Both the position numbers and the translations under genes were made by a program. From CAUZIB01 sp963663925 (GTDB lineage Bacteria > Acidobacteriota > Vicinamibacteria > Vicinamibacterales > UBA8438), in assembly GCA_965237405.1 (NCBI GenBank), contig OZ250139.1, positions 3,658,001 through 3,722,000 of the forward strand: 64,000 nt of DNA, read 5' to 3'. Below the pieces are notes generated by a model. It had not been told where the DNA came from, did not search any database, and saw only the letters and a list, made by a program, of their open reading frames with translations. Shown here piece after piece: positions 53,429-62,403 of this stretch. Every line of letters begins with the position of its first letter. Within the stretch, counting starts at the first letter, position 1.

Positions 53429-53707
53429 CTAGTGATAGTCCACGATCGCCACCTCGCCGGGCCCATCATCGTCCCACCGGAAACAAATCCGCCATTGCGC
53501 GTTGATCCGGATGCTGTACTGCCCAGCCCGGTCGCCCCGCAGGGCCTCCAGGCGGTTGCTCGGTAAGCCAGCCAGGTCCTGGATGGCTTCCGCGCTGTCT
53601 AGATAGGTGAGCCGACGCACGGCCTGATCGGCGAACCCCTGGAATGCCGGGACACGATGCCCTTCGAAGAACCGCCGGGTGTTCCGGTCCCTGAAGCTGC
53701 GGATCAT
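53429..53707 (-). CDS. higB: HigB-type toxin (RelE/ParE fold)
   Basis: 92 residues. MIRSFRDRNTRRFFEGHRVP, LTYLDSAEAIQDLAGLPSNRLEAL and YSIRINAQWRICFRWDDDGP are the HigB hallmarks; the product cleaves ribosome-bound mRNA. It precedes higA in one operon. Intact, and it lies between an intact IS110 and a damaged IS5-like element. Confidence 0.93.
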   Translation of the reverse strand: MIRSFRDRNTRRFFEGHRVPAFQGFADQAVRRLTYLDSAEAIQDLAGLPSNRLEALRGDRAGQYSIRINAQWRICFRWDDDGPGEVAIVDYH

Positions 53708-53718
53708 AGCCCGTCACC

Positions 53719-53724
53719 ATTATA
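53719..53724 (-). promoter_or_regulatory. Likely -10 box of higBA
   Basis: On the minus strand TATAAT, 12 bases before the higB ATG, in an AT-rich stretch that also contains a partly palindromic TTTACGTATGTCATAAA, a candidate HigA operator. Confidence 0.45.
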
Positions 53725-53866
53725 GATTTTATGACATACGTAAATGATTAGGACTGCGTGCGAGCAAAGGCAGTCTGGAGCTGTTTTGGTCCTGTCCGAG
53801 GTGGAGTATCCCTGCGGGTCAAGACTCACCGGCGGGCCAACGCTTGCGAGACTGGCTCCATTTCGC

Positions 53867-54949
53867 GGCGTTGGTGCGCTGATTCAGCGCGATGGGCGAG
53901 CAGTGGCCGGCATGTTGACCATCGCGACCGCCGGCGGGTCATGATCTCGATGTGAAGTCGAGAGTGCATCCGACGTACACGACAACGTATCGCGTCGGGA
54001 ACTGGGCCGAGTACGACCGAGCCCTCGTGCGGCGAGGCGACGTCACCCTCTGGCGCACGCCTGACGCGATCGCCACGTGGGAGCGGCTGGCGTCGGCAGG
54101 CGGAGCGGGCAACTCCAGTATTCCGATCTCGCCATCGAAACCGCGCTGACGCTCAGTCTCATCTTCCACGTACCGTTGCGTCAGACCGAGGGCGTCGTGA
54201 CATCGATCGTCGGGATGCTGGGCGTCGATCTCACGGCACCCGATCACACCACGCTCTCGCGACGCGGTCAGCATCTCGCCCTCGCGCGTCGGCGCGCCCG
54301 CCCGGGCACCAGCCTGCACCTCATCGTTGACAGCACCGGACTGTCCATCGTCGGCGACGGTGCGTGGGCCGCGGCGACACATGGGGGCCGCGGGCGACGC
54401 GGCTGGAGGAAGCTCCATCTCGGCGTGGACGGGTCCCGTGTGATCGTGGCCTGCGCGCTGACTGCGCCGACGGCCGATGACGCGATTACGGGGATCAGTC
54501 TGGTCGGCGAGGTGGATGGACACCTCACCAGAGTGACGGCGGATCCGGCCTACGACACGCTCGCGTTCTATGGTGCGGCCGGTGCGCGAGGGGCGAGGGT
54601 CGTGGTGCCGCCGACCAAGACCGCGTCGTTGTCTCGACGGGGCGCCCGATCAGGTGCCCGCGATCGGACGATCAGAAGGGTGAAGGCGCTCGGACGGCGA
54701 CGGTGGACGAAGGCGTCTGGGTACCATCAGCACGCGCGCGTGGAGAATGCGTTCTTCCGGTACACGTCGATCGTCGGCGACGGTCTTCGGGCACGCAGTT
54801 CATCGGGGCAACGGCGTGAGGCCGTGCTCGCGTGTCACGTTCTGAACCGGATGACCGAGCTTTGGCAGACCCGTCTCGTACCGCATCGGTAGGTGACGGG
54901 CTCGACGGTTTGAAGCGCGTCGGCCTGCCCGCATCCGCGCACCAACGCC
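53867..54949 (+). mobile_element. IS5/IS903-like element, full length (1083 bp), transposase frameshifted
   Basis: GGCGTTGGTGCGCTGATTC at 53867, complement of GGCGTTGGTGCGCGGATGC ending 54949. It is the full-length relative of the deleted copy at 41246 and of the copy at 56460. Confidence 0.88.
53952..54892 (+). pseudogene. IS5-family transposase with frameshift near 54085
   Basis: GTG 53952: KSRVHPTYTTTYRVGNWAEY, then LWRTPDAIATWE, after which one shift near 54085 puts the remainder (YSDLAIETALTLSLIFHVPL, LHLIVDSTGLSIVGDGAW, VTADPAYDTLAFYGAAGARG, ARVENAFFRYTSIVGD) in another frame. A second slip near 54860 changes the last residues (TELWQTRL). Confidence 0.85.
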
Positions 54950-55057
54950 GTGGCGTGCTGTTCGCTGGCTGCCGGCCGAGTGGAAATTCTGTATTTTCTC
55001 GGCATGGCGCCGCAGCAGCTTCACACGCTGGTTGCAGATACGCTAAAATACAAATAT

Positions 55058-55366
55058 ATGAAAAATCAATATACGGTCGTCTCTCGAACGGTGGTGAAAC
55101 TTGGAGCCAGCCGCCAAGTCGTCATTCCGAAGAAGGTTCACGACCGCCTCGGGCTGGCTCCAGGAGATTATCTCGACGTTGAGGTGCGAGACGGAAAGGT
55201 TGTGTTGACCCCTCAGGAATTAGTTGAGAAGCACATCCGAACACGCGTCCTAGAAAGCGTAGACCGAGCAAAGAAGGAACGCTCTAGCGGTCCTTTCACG
55301 GCCGACATCGCCGACGAATTTTTAGAACAACGTAGGGAGGCTCTGGCGAGAAACCGGCCCAGGTAA
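55058..55366 (+). CDS. AbrB/MazE-type antitoxin
   Basis: 102 residues from ATG 55058: MKNQYTVVSRTVVKLGASRQ then VVIPKKVHDRLGLAPGDYLDVEVRDGKVVLTP, the swapped-hairpin SpoVT/AbrB DNA-binding fold, and a helical tail that should bind the toxin. The stop abuts the toxin ATG. AT-rich compared with the elements around it, consistent with separate origin. Confidence 0.88.
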   Translation: MKNQYTVVSRTVVKLGASRQVVIPKKVHDRLGLAPGDYLDVEVRDGKVVLTPQELVEKHIRTRVLESVDRAKKERSSGPFTADIADEFLEQRREALARNRPR

Positions 55367-55612
55367 ATGCGAATCATTTACTCTGAAACCTTCCTCAAGG
55401 AGCTGGACCGTGCTCCTCTACTTGTTCAGAAAGCGTTCCAGAAACAACAACGATTCCTGCTGCAAGATCTCGGACACCCTTCGCTTCGAGCAAAAAAATA
55501 CGACGAAGCTACAAATGTGTGGCAGGCACGTGTGAATCGTCGGTGGCGGTTTTATTTTCTCATCGAAGGCGATGCCTATCGCCTAGTCGACCTCATTCCA
55601 CATCCGAAATAA
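55367..55612 (+). CDS. RelE-superfamily toxin
   Basis: 81 residues. RIIYSETFLKELDRAPLLVQ, LRAKKYDEATNVWQARVNRRWRFYFLIEGDAYRLVDLIPHPK is the compact RelE/YafQ-like fold with the VWxARxxxxWRFYF strand. Partner of the AbrB-type antitoxin; ribosome-dependent mRNA cleavage is inferred from the fold. Confidence 0.82.
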   Translation: MRIIYSETFLKELDRAPLLVQKAFQKQQRFLLQDLGHPSLRAKKYDEATNVWQARVNRRWRFYFLIEGDAYRLVDLIPHPK

Positions 55613-55770
55613 GCATATAGATGCCAACGAAAGCTGGACGCTCGCCGGTGAACGCGTCGGTTCGAATGTGACCGGCGGTGGTTGTTTTCCCGCTCCCGCT
55701 CTTCTGGTAAAGGAGCGAGCAGTACGCAGCCTGAAGGAGCCCGGCAAGCGAGGCGGTGGGTGGCCCCCGA

Positions 55771-55911
55771 TCAGGCAGCCACACCTGGCCTTGTCAGCAC
55801 CGATGGTAAGAGTCCGGAAAACGTCGATCTGAGAAGTGACGACTCCGGAAACTCGCTGGTCAGGTCCGCGACCAGTCTAGGATTCAGGTTTTCGTCGAAC
55901 AGGAGCTTCAC
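55771..55911 (-). pseudogene. Truncated DUF5615 (PIN-like) toxin partner
   Basis: GTG 55911 overlaps the DUF433 stop by four bases. MKLLFDENLNPRLVADLTSE then FPESSLL is the exact start of DUF5615 proteins, but after about 26 residues the sequence is unlike the family (RSTFSGLLPSVLTRPGVAA) and stops at 55771. The catalytic later acids are missing. Confidence 0.72.
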
Positions 55912-56135
55912 TCAGAAGGAAGCGAGACGAGCTGGCGCTCGCGGTCAGCCGCGAAACGCAGGCAGGCACGGATATCACCTGCATTAAGATCTGGGAAATC
56001 TGAAAGAATCTCTGATTCGGTCATCCCGGAAGCGAGGTAGTCGAGAACGTCGTACACCGTGATACGAAGGCCGCGAATGCAGGGTGTCCCCCCCCGCTTG
56101 CCACCTTCGATCGTAATGATGTCCCGGTAACTCAT
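55908..56135 (-). CDS. DUF433-family antitoxin-like protein
   Basis: 75 residues. MSYRDIITIEGGKRGGTPCI then RGLRITVYDVLDYLASGMTESEILSDFPDL is the DUF433 HTH-like core, found as the first gene of VapBC-like pairs with DUF5615. It is intact though its partner is truncated. Confidence 0.88.
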   Translation of the reverse strand: MSYRDIITIEGGKRGGTPCIRGLRITVYDVLDYLASGMTESEILSDFPDLNAGDIRACLRFAADRERQLVSLPSE

Positions 56136-56216
56136 TTCACTCTCAATTTACTTGCCTCGGCGGGTCTGAGATCAAGGCTAGCGGCTGCAGTTGGCCGCAA
56201 AATCACAGGGCGTAAG

Positions 56217-56459
56217 GTGCGTTTAATGGGCCGAGGTCCGGTCAGTGCTGGTCGAGTCTCCCAAGTAATCTCAGGCCATGCCGCCTGCGCTCAGTTCCTC
56301 GTTCTCACGTTCGCTGGCTGGGTGAACCGCCACCAGGACGATCTGATCGCGTATCTCCGGGAGGAGAATCGGGTCCTCCGGGAACACCTGGGCCCTCGGC
56401 CGTTTCGCCGGACCGATGCCCAACGCCGTCGACGCGCCGTGCGCGGCCAGCAACTCGGA
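56217..56459 (+). pseudogene. N-terminal fragment of an rve-type transposase
   Basis: LVLTFAGWVNRHQDDLIAYLREENRVLREHLGPRPFRRTDAQRRRR is the coiled N-terminal part of integrase-like transposases (LxGWLNREQ..IDYLxxENxVLRE). Cut at 56460 by an IS5-like end. Confidence 0.72.
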
Positions 56460-57543
56460 GGCGTTGGTGCGCGGATGCGGGCAGGCCGACGCGCTTCAAA
56501 CCGTCGAGCCCGTCACCTACCGATGCGGTACGAGACGGGTCTGCCAAGCTCGGTCATCCGGTTCAGAACGTGACACGCGAGCACGGCCTCACGCCGTTGC
56601 CCCGATGAACTGCGTGCCCGAAGACCGTCGCCGACGATCGACGTGTACCGGAAGAACGCATTCTCCACGCGCGCGTGCTGATGGGAACCAGACGCCTTCG
56701 TCCACCGTCGCCGTCCGAGCGCCTTCACCCTTCTGATCGTCCGATCGCGGGCACCTGATCGGGCGCCCCGTCGAGACAACGACGCGGTCTTGGTCGGCGG
56801 CACCACGACCCTCGCCCCTCGCGCACCGGCCGCACCATAGAACGCGAGCGTGTCGTAGGCCGGATCCGCCGTCACTCTGGTGAGGTGTCCATCCACCTCG
56901 TCGACCAGACTGATCCCCGTAATCGCGTCATCGGCCGTCGGCGCAGTCAGCGCGCAGGCCACGATCACACGGGACCCGTCCACGCCGAGATGGAGCTTCC
57001 TCCAGCCGCGTCGCCCGCGGCCCCCATGTGTCGCCGCGGCCCACGCACCGTCGCCGACGATGGACAGTCCGGTGCTGTCAACGATGAGGTGCAGGCTGGT
57101 TGCCCGGGCGGGCGCGCCGACGCGCGAGGGCGAGATGCTGACCGCGGCGCGAGAGCGTGGTGTGATCGGGTGCCGTGAGATCGACGCCCAGCATCCCGAA
57201 GATCGATGTCAAGCAGCCCTCGGTCTGACGCAACGGTACGTGGAAGATGAGACTGAGCGTCAGGGCGGGTTCGATGGCGAGATCGGAAGACTGGAGTTGC
57301 CCGCTCCGCCTGCCGACGCCAGCCGCTGCCCACGTGGCGATCGCGTCAGGCGTGAGCCAGAGGGTGACGTCGCCTCGCCGCACGAGGGCTCGGTCGTACT
57401 CGGCCCAGTTCTCGACGCGATACGTTGTCGTGTACGTCGGATGCACTCTCGACTTCACATCGAGATCATGACCCGCCGGCGGTCGCGATGGGCAACATGC
57501 CGGCCACTGCTCGCCCACCGCGCTGAATCAGCGCACCAACGCC
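56460..57543 (-). mobile_element. IS5/IS903-like element (1084 bp), transposase frameshifted
   Basis: GGCGTTGGTGCGCGGATGC at 56460 and the complement of GGCGTTGGTGCGCTGATTC ending 57543; same family as the copy at 53867 in opposite orientation, so the two enclose the AbrB/RelE and DUF433 modules. Confidence 0.88.
56513..57458 (-). pseudogene. IS5-family transposase with one-base insertion
   Basis: GTG 57458: KSRVHPTYTTTYRVENWAEY, then the normal protein up to LALARRRARPG, where one extra A (near 57100; GGGCAACC against GGGCACC in related copies) shifts the frame. The remaining TSLHLIVDSTG..., VTADPAYDTLAFYGAAGARG and ARVENAFFRYTSIVGD are intact in the other frame. Confidence 0.85.
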
Positions 57544-57569
57544 CGGTGACGACGGCGTCACTATCTGAG

Positions 57570-57929
57570 TCACCCCGCACGGTCGGGCTCGACACCGTCC
57601 ACCATCGGGCCCGGCGGCGAGGTAGCGCAACGGCCCATGGGCCCATGGGGTGGACGACGCGTGGGCTCGGTCGCCAGCGGGGCCTTGCGGCGCGCCGCCC
57701 AGTACGGCTTTATCCGCGGTGACACGGCCTTCCGGGCCACCGCCGACATCGGGCGCCGCGGCCAGCCAGCCGACATGGCCGCCATGCGGGCCGCACCCGC
57801 GCGTGGGGCTGGCGCGGCCCGTCGCTCGTTCACCGCACGGGCACGCGCCGTACTGTGCCGGTCGAGTCTCGCACGCTCAGTGCGGAGCGGCTGGAACGCC
57901 GTCTGCCACGTCTTGTTGATGTCAGCCAT
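57570..57929 (-). CDS. Hypothetical basic protein (doubtful)
   Basis: 119 residues beginning MADINKTWQTAFQPLRTERA, rich in Arg, Ala and Pro. No family recognised. The N-terminal 25 residues look like a real helical start, the rest is low complexity, so it may be partly decayed. Confidence 0.3.
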   Translation of the reverse strand: MADINKTWQTAFQPLRTERARLDRHSTARARAVNERRAAPAPRAGAARMAAMSAGWPRRPMSAVARKAVSPRIKPYWAARRKAPLATEPTRRPPHGPMGRCATSPPGPMVDGVEPDRAG

Positions 57930-58050
57930 TCACGCGCTCCCCTTCCCGTCACAGGCGGAGACGGATGCCACGAGCAGGCGAGCCCAGATCAGGACTGCAG
58001 GGCTGTTCGCCCACCTCCGAATGTTCGGACGTCGCTCAACCCGGGCGGGG

Positions 58051-58449
58051 TCAGGACGTCCCGTCGCCAGGATGCTGCCACATCATGGTCCGGCCAACGA
58101 CACTCCAGTTGGTGAGCGCCGATTCCTGTGGCGAACCGGCAGGCGGGAATTCCACGTGTCTGTGGCGCAGCACCACGTCAATCAGATAGGCAATCAGCCG
58201 CGCGTCCCTGTCGGTATCGGTCTCCTGGTATTGCCAAGGGTCTCGATTCACATCCGCCTGCATCATCCTCCAGGCGTCTCCGTCCGCCGCAAAGCGGACA
58301 ACGTAGATGCAGAAGCCGGTCCAACTCCGATGGAAGAACACCATGTCCTCCTTCCAGTCGATGAGCCACTTGTCTTCCATGGCCTCGGGAACGACGCCCC
58401 GGCGGATGCGGTCCATGTCCTGCGGCGAGAACACCCGATCAAGCGTCAC
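58051..58449 (-). CDS. Conserved hypothetical protein
   Basis: 132 residues from GTG 58449. VFSPQDMDRIRRGVVPEAME, DKWLIDWKEDMVFFHRSWTG then FCIYVVRFAADGDAWRM and DRDARLIAYLIDVVLRHRHV. The W..Y/FFHRSWTGxCIY segment recurs in small uncharacterised bacterial proteins of accessory regions; function unknown. No signal peptide or helix. Confidence 0.6.
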   Translation of the reverse strand: MTLDRVFSPQDMDRIRRGVVPEAMEDKWLIDWKEDMVFFHRSWTGFCIYVVRFAADGDAWRMMQADVNRDPWQYQETDTDRDARLIAYLIDVVLRHRHVEFPPAGSPQESALTNWSVVGRTMMWQHPGDGTS

Positions 58450-58479
58450 GGACGCCCTCCGTAGCGATCGAGAGGGCGG

Positions 58480-59829
58480 CTATCGTGGCTGCGCCGTTCG
58501 TCCCGAGCGAGTGCCGGATCCGCTCGGACGTGTGTTCCCGCCGCTGCGCGATCCGCCGCGAGCACTCGATCCTCCGCCCGAACGTGGCCGGCCGCGCGTG
58601 TAGCCGCCGCGCGAGACCGCGCCGCTCGTCGATCGTGTCTTGTCGTCGGCCGCGGCCTCACGGCGCGGGCGGCGCGGGCGCGGAGCGTCCGAAGCCGCAG
58701 CTCCCCCCCGTGTGTAGCCACGCCCCTGCACGACGTGGCCCCTGTCCCTGTCGCCGCCACGTGGTCGCGCTGACCCTCCAGGGCGAATAATGACGGGACG
58801 CCGGCCGGTGGAGTAGTAGGGTCGATAGCGCCGGCCGGGGGAGTAGTAGGGTCGATAGGGATTGCCCCACCAGCTTGAGTAGCCGAACGGCCAGGAGTAG
58901 AAGGAGTACGGAGGGTACGGGCGGTAGGTGTAGTACGGATCGTACACAGAAGGCGGGGAGTACGGCGAGTAGGAGTACAAGGGGAGTCTCGTCGACCGGT
59001 GGACCGAGGCCGTCGTGGCTCCCCGCGTCTGCCCCGTCGATCCGCGGAATGGACGATCGATCGCGACGTGCCCGGGGAACGACAGCGCGACCATCACGTC
59101 GACCACGCCGCCCGGTACGCCGCCGGCGTCGAGCGCCTTGAGCGTGCGGCCGTTCAGATCGAAGCGCGACCCGGTTTCATAGAGTGCGGCTGCCACGGCG
59201 GGCGCCGCGACTTTCCCGGACGCCTCGACCACTTCTTCGAGCGTCATCACCGTGGGCCCCGCCAGTCTCGCAGCGCCGGCGACCAGGCGTCCCTGGAGGT
59301 CGGCCGGCAAGACCACGTTCGGCGGGAGGCTGTCGGTTCGTCGGTAGCGGCGGACGCGTACCTGTGCGTTCTGGTCGGTGCCGACGGCCTGGATATCGAC
59401 CCACGTCGGCCCTGCGGTCATGAACGTGATCGCGGAAACGGTGCGTGCGGGCTGGCCGATGCACGTGATGTCGGCGCGGGTGAGGAGCCGCTGGCCTGAC
59501 AGCGACCACTCGCTTGTTTGACTCCCGTTGCACTCCGGCTCGCTCACCGGGTGGCGGGCCCCATCGGCCACGACCGTCTGCTGCAGGACCGACTGGCCGC
59601 CAACGTATGTCGTCATGCTGACGCCGCGATTCCCGGATGCCGGAAGGACGCACACGACCCCGTCGTCCGGGGTCGCGGCGGCGGCCGCGATCGACCCGCG
59701 ATCATCCTGGACAAGCTGCCAGCATCCCAGCCACGGCGCCCACCGCGCGTCACCAAGCGCCGTGTCCTGCGCCCGCGCCGCCGCCGCCAGGAGCACGAGT
59801 GCGATTGTCAGTACGGAGGTCGGCTTCAT
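58480..59829 (-). CDS. Secreted protein with Tyr/Pro-rich and Arg/Gly-rich C-terminal half
   Basis: 449 residues from ATG 59829. Signal peptide SVLTIALVLLAAAARAQ. Residues 18-255 form a domain with WAPWLGCWQLVQDD, VSMTTYVGGQSVLQQTVVAD and VDIQAVGTDQNAQVRVRRYRR; then a low-complexity stretch of YSPYSPPSVYDPYYTYRPYP type and a basic RG/GYTRG-rich tail. A 30-base tandem duplication lies at 58801-58860 (encoding PYYS-GRRYR repeats). Function unknown; a surface-exposed role is inferred from the signal peptide and composition. Confidence 0.6.
   Translation of the reverse strand: MKPTSVLTIALVLLAAAARAQDTALGDARWAPWLGCWQLVQDDRGSIAAAAATPDDGVVCVLPASGNRGVSMTTYVGGQSVLQQTVVADGARHPVSEPECNGSQTSEWSLSGQRLLTRADITCIGQPARTVSAITFMTAGPTWVDIQAVGTDQNAQVRVRRYRRTDSLPPNVVLPADLQGRLVAGAARLAGPTVMTLEEVVEASGKVAAPAVAAALYETGSRFDLNGRTLKALDAGGVPGGVVDVMVALSFPGHVAIDRPFRGSTGQTRGATTASVHRSTRLPLYSYSPYSPPSVYDPYYTYRPYPPYSFYSWPFGYSSWWGNPYRPYYSPGRRYRPYYSTGRRPVIIRPGGSARPRGGDRDRGHVVQGRGYTRGGAAASDAPRPRRPRREAAADDKTRSTSGAVSRGGYTRGRPRSGGGSSARGGSRSGGNTRPSGSGTRSGRTAQPR
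58801..58860. repeat. 30-bp tandem duplication inside the Tyr-rich region
   Basis: Two adjacent 30-base units beginning CCGGCCGG and containing GAGTAGTAGGGTCGATA differ at two or three positions. They add or remove one RYRPYYS-G unit and would allow slippage. Confidence 0.75.
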
Positions 59830-59846
59830 GGTGTCTCCTGTGCCCG

Positions 59847-60605
59847 TCAAAAGAGGTAATTGATCCCGACCGTCAGCTTGAACCCGGTCAGGTCGATCGG
59901 CTGAAAGCTCGAAAAGTCGGGGCCTAATTCAGCCTGTGCCCACAAGTATCGTCCTTCGCCTGTGAGAAACACCCGCCGCGCCAGCTTCACGTCGACCCCG
60001 GCGAAGACGTGTGCGCTCGGGGCCCAGCCGTGCGACTGAAACGTGTCGCTGAACACCGACAAATCAAGGAAATCGACGAAGTCGCCGGTCTGATGGAATT
60101 CGTACCACAGGGCTCCTACCCCGGCTCCGACGTACGGGGTGGCGGCGCTCGGCACCCACGCCAGACTCCCGACTTCCTGGCCGCGCGGCGTCAGGGCCAG
60201 CTTCACACTGGCGCTCAGGTGCGTCTGGCGGAGGCGGGTCGCCTGCGTAATCGGCCGCCGATCGTTGTCGACGAGATCCCGGTACTCGGAGCGAACGGTC
60301 CCGCCGCCGAACGCGACACCGAAGACCGCCTCGGTTCGCGGCGCAACGGCGACGCCAACGTCGACCGCGAGCGTCGGGGCATCGAAAGCATTCGGCTCGA
60401 CGGTGAGCTGCTCCTGGACGAAGGTGAACAGATCGCTGTCTGCCCGCTCGAACAGCCAGCCCCCGCGGACACCGACTGACCCCCGCGGGCGGTCGAAGAG
60501 AAAATCGGGATCGCCCTGAGGCTGCGCTCCGGCGACCCCGGCTCCAGACAGGCTGGCGATCAGCAGAACCGCCCGGATGCCGCCGATCCGTGATGAACGG
60601 GACAT
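59847..60605 (-). CDS. Outer-membrane beta-barrel protein
   Basis: 252 residues from ATG 60605. Signal peptide IRAVLLIASLSGAGVAGAQ. Strand-like segments GSVGVRGGWLFERADSDLF, PTLAVDVGVAVAPRTEAVFGVAFGGG, PYVGAGVGALWYEFHQTGDF, HVFAGVDVKLARRVFLTGEGRYLW and a final FKLTVGINYLF with C-terminal Phe, typical of Bam-assembled barrels. It precedes the secreted Tyr-rich protein on the same strand by 17 bases; cotranscription is likely. Confidence 0.75.
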   Translation of the reverse strand: MSRSSRIGGIRAVLLIASLSGAGVAGAQPQGDPDFLFDRPRGSVGVRGGWLFERADSDLFTFVQEQLTVEPNAFDAPTLAVDVGVAVAPRTEAVFGVAFGGGTVRSEYRDLVDNDRRPITQATRLRQTHLSASVKLALTPRGQEVGSLAWVPSAATPYVGAGVGALWYEFHQTGDFVDFLDLSVFSDTFQSHGWAPSAHVFAGVDVKLARRVFLTGEGRYLWAQAELGPDFSSFQPIDLTGFKLTVGINYLF

Positions 60606-61310
60606 GGATGCCTGGGTTGCAAATCCGATACCACCGCGGCCAGGTGCTCGAGGTATCGATTTTCGGGGTAAACAGGGTAGCCCCCCCCATGCGAGTGTCC
60701 GCGACGGAGGATCCGGAGTCCCCACAAGAGGACACCGGCGGGGCCGGGCCCGTCCTCAGCCGCCGCTATTGGCCGTCGCGGCCCTTGTGATATCGGCGGT
60801 GGGCGAGGATCAGTATAAGGTGGTCGGGAGCGCTCATGCTTCGACCGGCGCGAGCTGGCAGAGGCGGGGTACGAGTTGGGCGCCGCGCGAGATGTCGCCA
60901 GAAGCTCGGGCTCGGTGTGTCGCCACTTGAAGATCGCTGGTCGAATGGCCTCTTCTTCCTGATCGCTTCAGGCTACCAGCCGCCGCTGGCCAAAGTTGCA
61001 ACACCACCCCCGCGATACGTGGCCAGCGTGGCCACGGCGCCGGAGCGTTGCTCCTGGATGAGCGCCTCGCCGGTCACATCGGTCCGACGCCAGCCACCAC
61101 GCACCGTGCGTGAGAGACCGAGGCCCTCTGCCCGGATGGTCACCGGCCGACCTCGCGCTCCGTACAGGTGCACTCGGTCGCCACGCGTGGCTCCCCACAC
61201 ATCGCCGTCCCGTCGCCTCCGCACATTCCCCTTGCCTGTCGCGCCCACCAGAGCGAATGTGGACGGACGCCGCTTGCCCGCGGCCGCCACCACAAGGAGG
61301 GACCCAGCCC
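60606..61310. other. About 700 bases without a recognisable gene
   Basis: Open frames exist on both strands but none matches a family by eye. Plus-strand codons near 60835-60925 (FDRRELAEAGYELGAARDVA) look like a short helix-turn-helix remnant. Promoter sequences for the leftward barrel gene should lie at the left edge. Confidence 0.4.
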
Positions 61311-61385
61311 ATGACCCCGCACGAGACCGGCTCGACCGCCACCCCCGGTACCTCCCGCGCGAGACGGCACCGCCGGCGGGTACGT

Positions 61386-61585
61386 TCGGCCCCCAGGGGC
61401 CGACCCTGGGAGACCTCATCGACGCCTACCTCCAGGACTACCACGTCCGGCAGTTCCGGTCCCAGAGCACCGCTCGCGGCCGGACCGCCCATCTCGCCGC
61501 CTTCTTCGGCCGCGCCGCGCGGGCCGCCACGCTGACCACCTATCACATCCGCCAGTATCAACTCGCCCGGCGCGCCGCCGGGTAG
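61386..61585 (+). pseudogene. N-terminal fragment of a tyrosine recombinase (phage-type integrase)
   Basis: TFGPQGPTLGDLIDAYLQDY then HVRQFRSQSTARGRTAHLAAFFGRAARAATLTTYHIRQYQLARRAAG is the SAM-like core-binding domain of tyrosine recombinases. A stop and the IS1-like element end follow; no catalytic domain remains. A possible start at ATG 61311 is in another frame. Confidence 0.72.
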
Positions 61586-61603
61586 TGGGCTAACGCCGTG
61601 TTG

Positions 61604-62403
61604 CTAAGCCGTAAGCAATTCTTTGACCGACCAGATATGATCCGTCCAGCCAGCTTCCATCGCGGGCGTCATGCGGATCGTTCCATGAACCCGGCAGAAG
61701 TTGTACCACACGAAAAACACGTCCACCATCGCCTTCAGGTTCGCGAGCTTCTTGCTGAATCCGTTGGTCAGGCGGGTGAATCGACGGAGCTGCATCCGAA
61801 CGGTGAGGTTCGCCCGTTCGATATGGCTGGTCGAGATCCGCGCCAATTCAGGATTTCCAGAGATCAGTTTGGGAGTGGCTGATACCACTCTAGCCGATGG
61901 TCGAAACCAGTCTGGCCCGTCCGTGCGCGTGGGTAAGTAGTTCTTCACGAGCTGGGCGAAGTCAATGTCAGCGCCGAAGTGTTCCTCGATGGCCTGGGGA
62001 TAGACATCGTGGCCGTCGCTGGTGAACTGGAACCGGCCAACAACACGTCGGCTCAAGTCCTGGATGAACTCATAGCCGCTCTGACCGTCGCGCCGTCCTA
62101 CGTAGTAGCTCAAGACGGCTTTCGTCTCGCTGTCGAGCGCGATCCACACGTAGGCGTCCCCGTACTCCAGCGGGTCATCCGGCCGAACGCGCTTTTCCTT
62201 GGTGTGGACGAACGTCCAGATCTCATCGGCCTGGACGTAGCGCGGGGTCACGTCCTGAACGTAGCGGTCGAAGATCGCGCGGCACTTGTCGGCCGCTGTC
62301 CCAACCAGGCCTAGGATCGTGTTCTTGTGCAGCCCCGTGATCCGCGAGACGGCGCGGATGCTCATCCCCTCGGTCAGTAGCGAAAACGCCATCACGGCCC
62401 TGT
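61604..62403 (-). pseudogene. IS1-family-like transposase, first residues cut by the DDE-integrase element
   Basis: MAFSLLTEGMSIRAVSRITG then LHKNTILGLVGTAADKCRAIF is the HTH; QADEIWTFVHTKEK (first D), YVWIALDSETKAVLSYYVGRRDG, FTSDGHDVY (second D) and ISTSHIERANLTVRMQLRRFTRLTNGFSKKLANL (E) complete the IS1-like core. Only about 10 N-terminal residues are gone at 62404; an alternative start at ATG 62395 could still give a near-complete protein. Confidence 0.8.

Noticed and set aside
55593..55784. Walker-A-like GSGKTT on the minus strand
   Set aside because: Only a 63-residue frame with no further ATPase motif; likely chance or an unidentifiable remnant.
60968..61561. Leftward 197-residue open frame in the gene-poor stretch
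   Set aside because: Gly/Arg/Ala-rich with no motif, and it overlaps the plus-strand recombinase fragment antisense.
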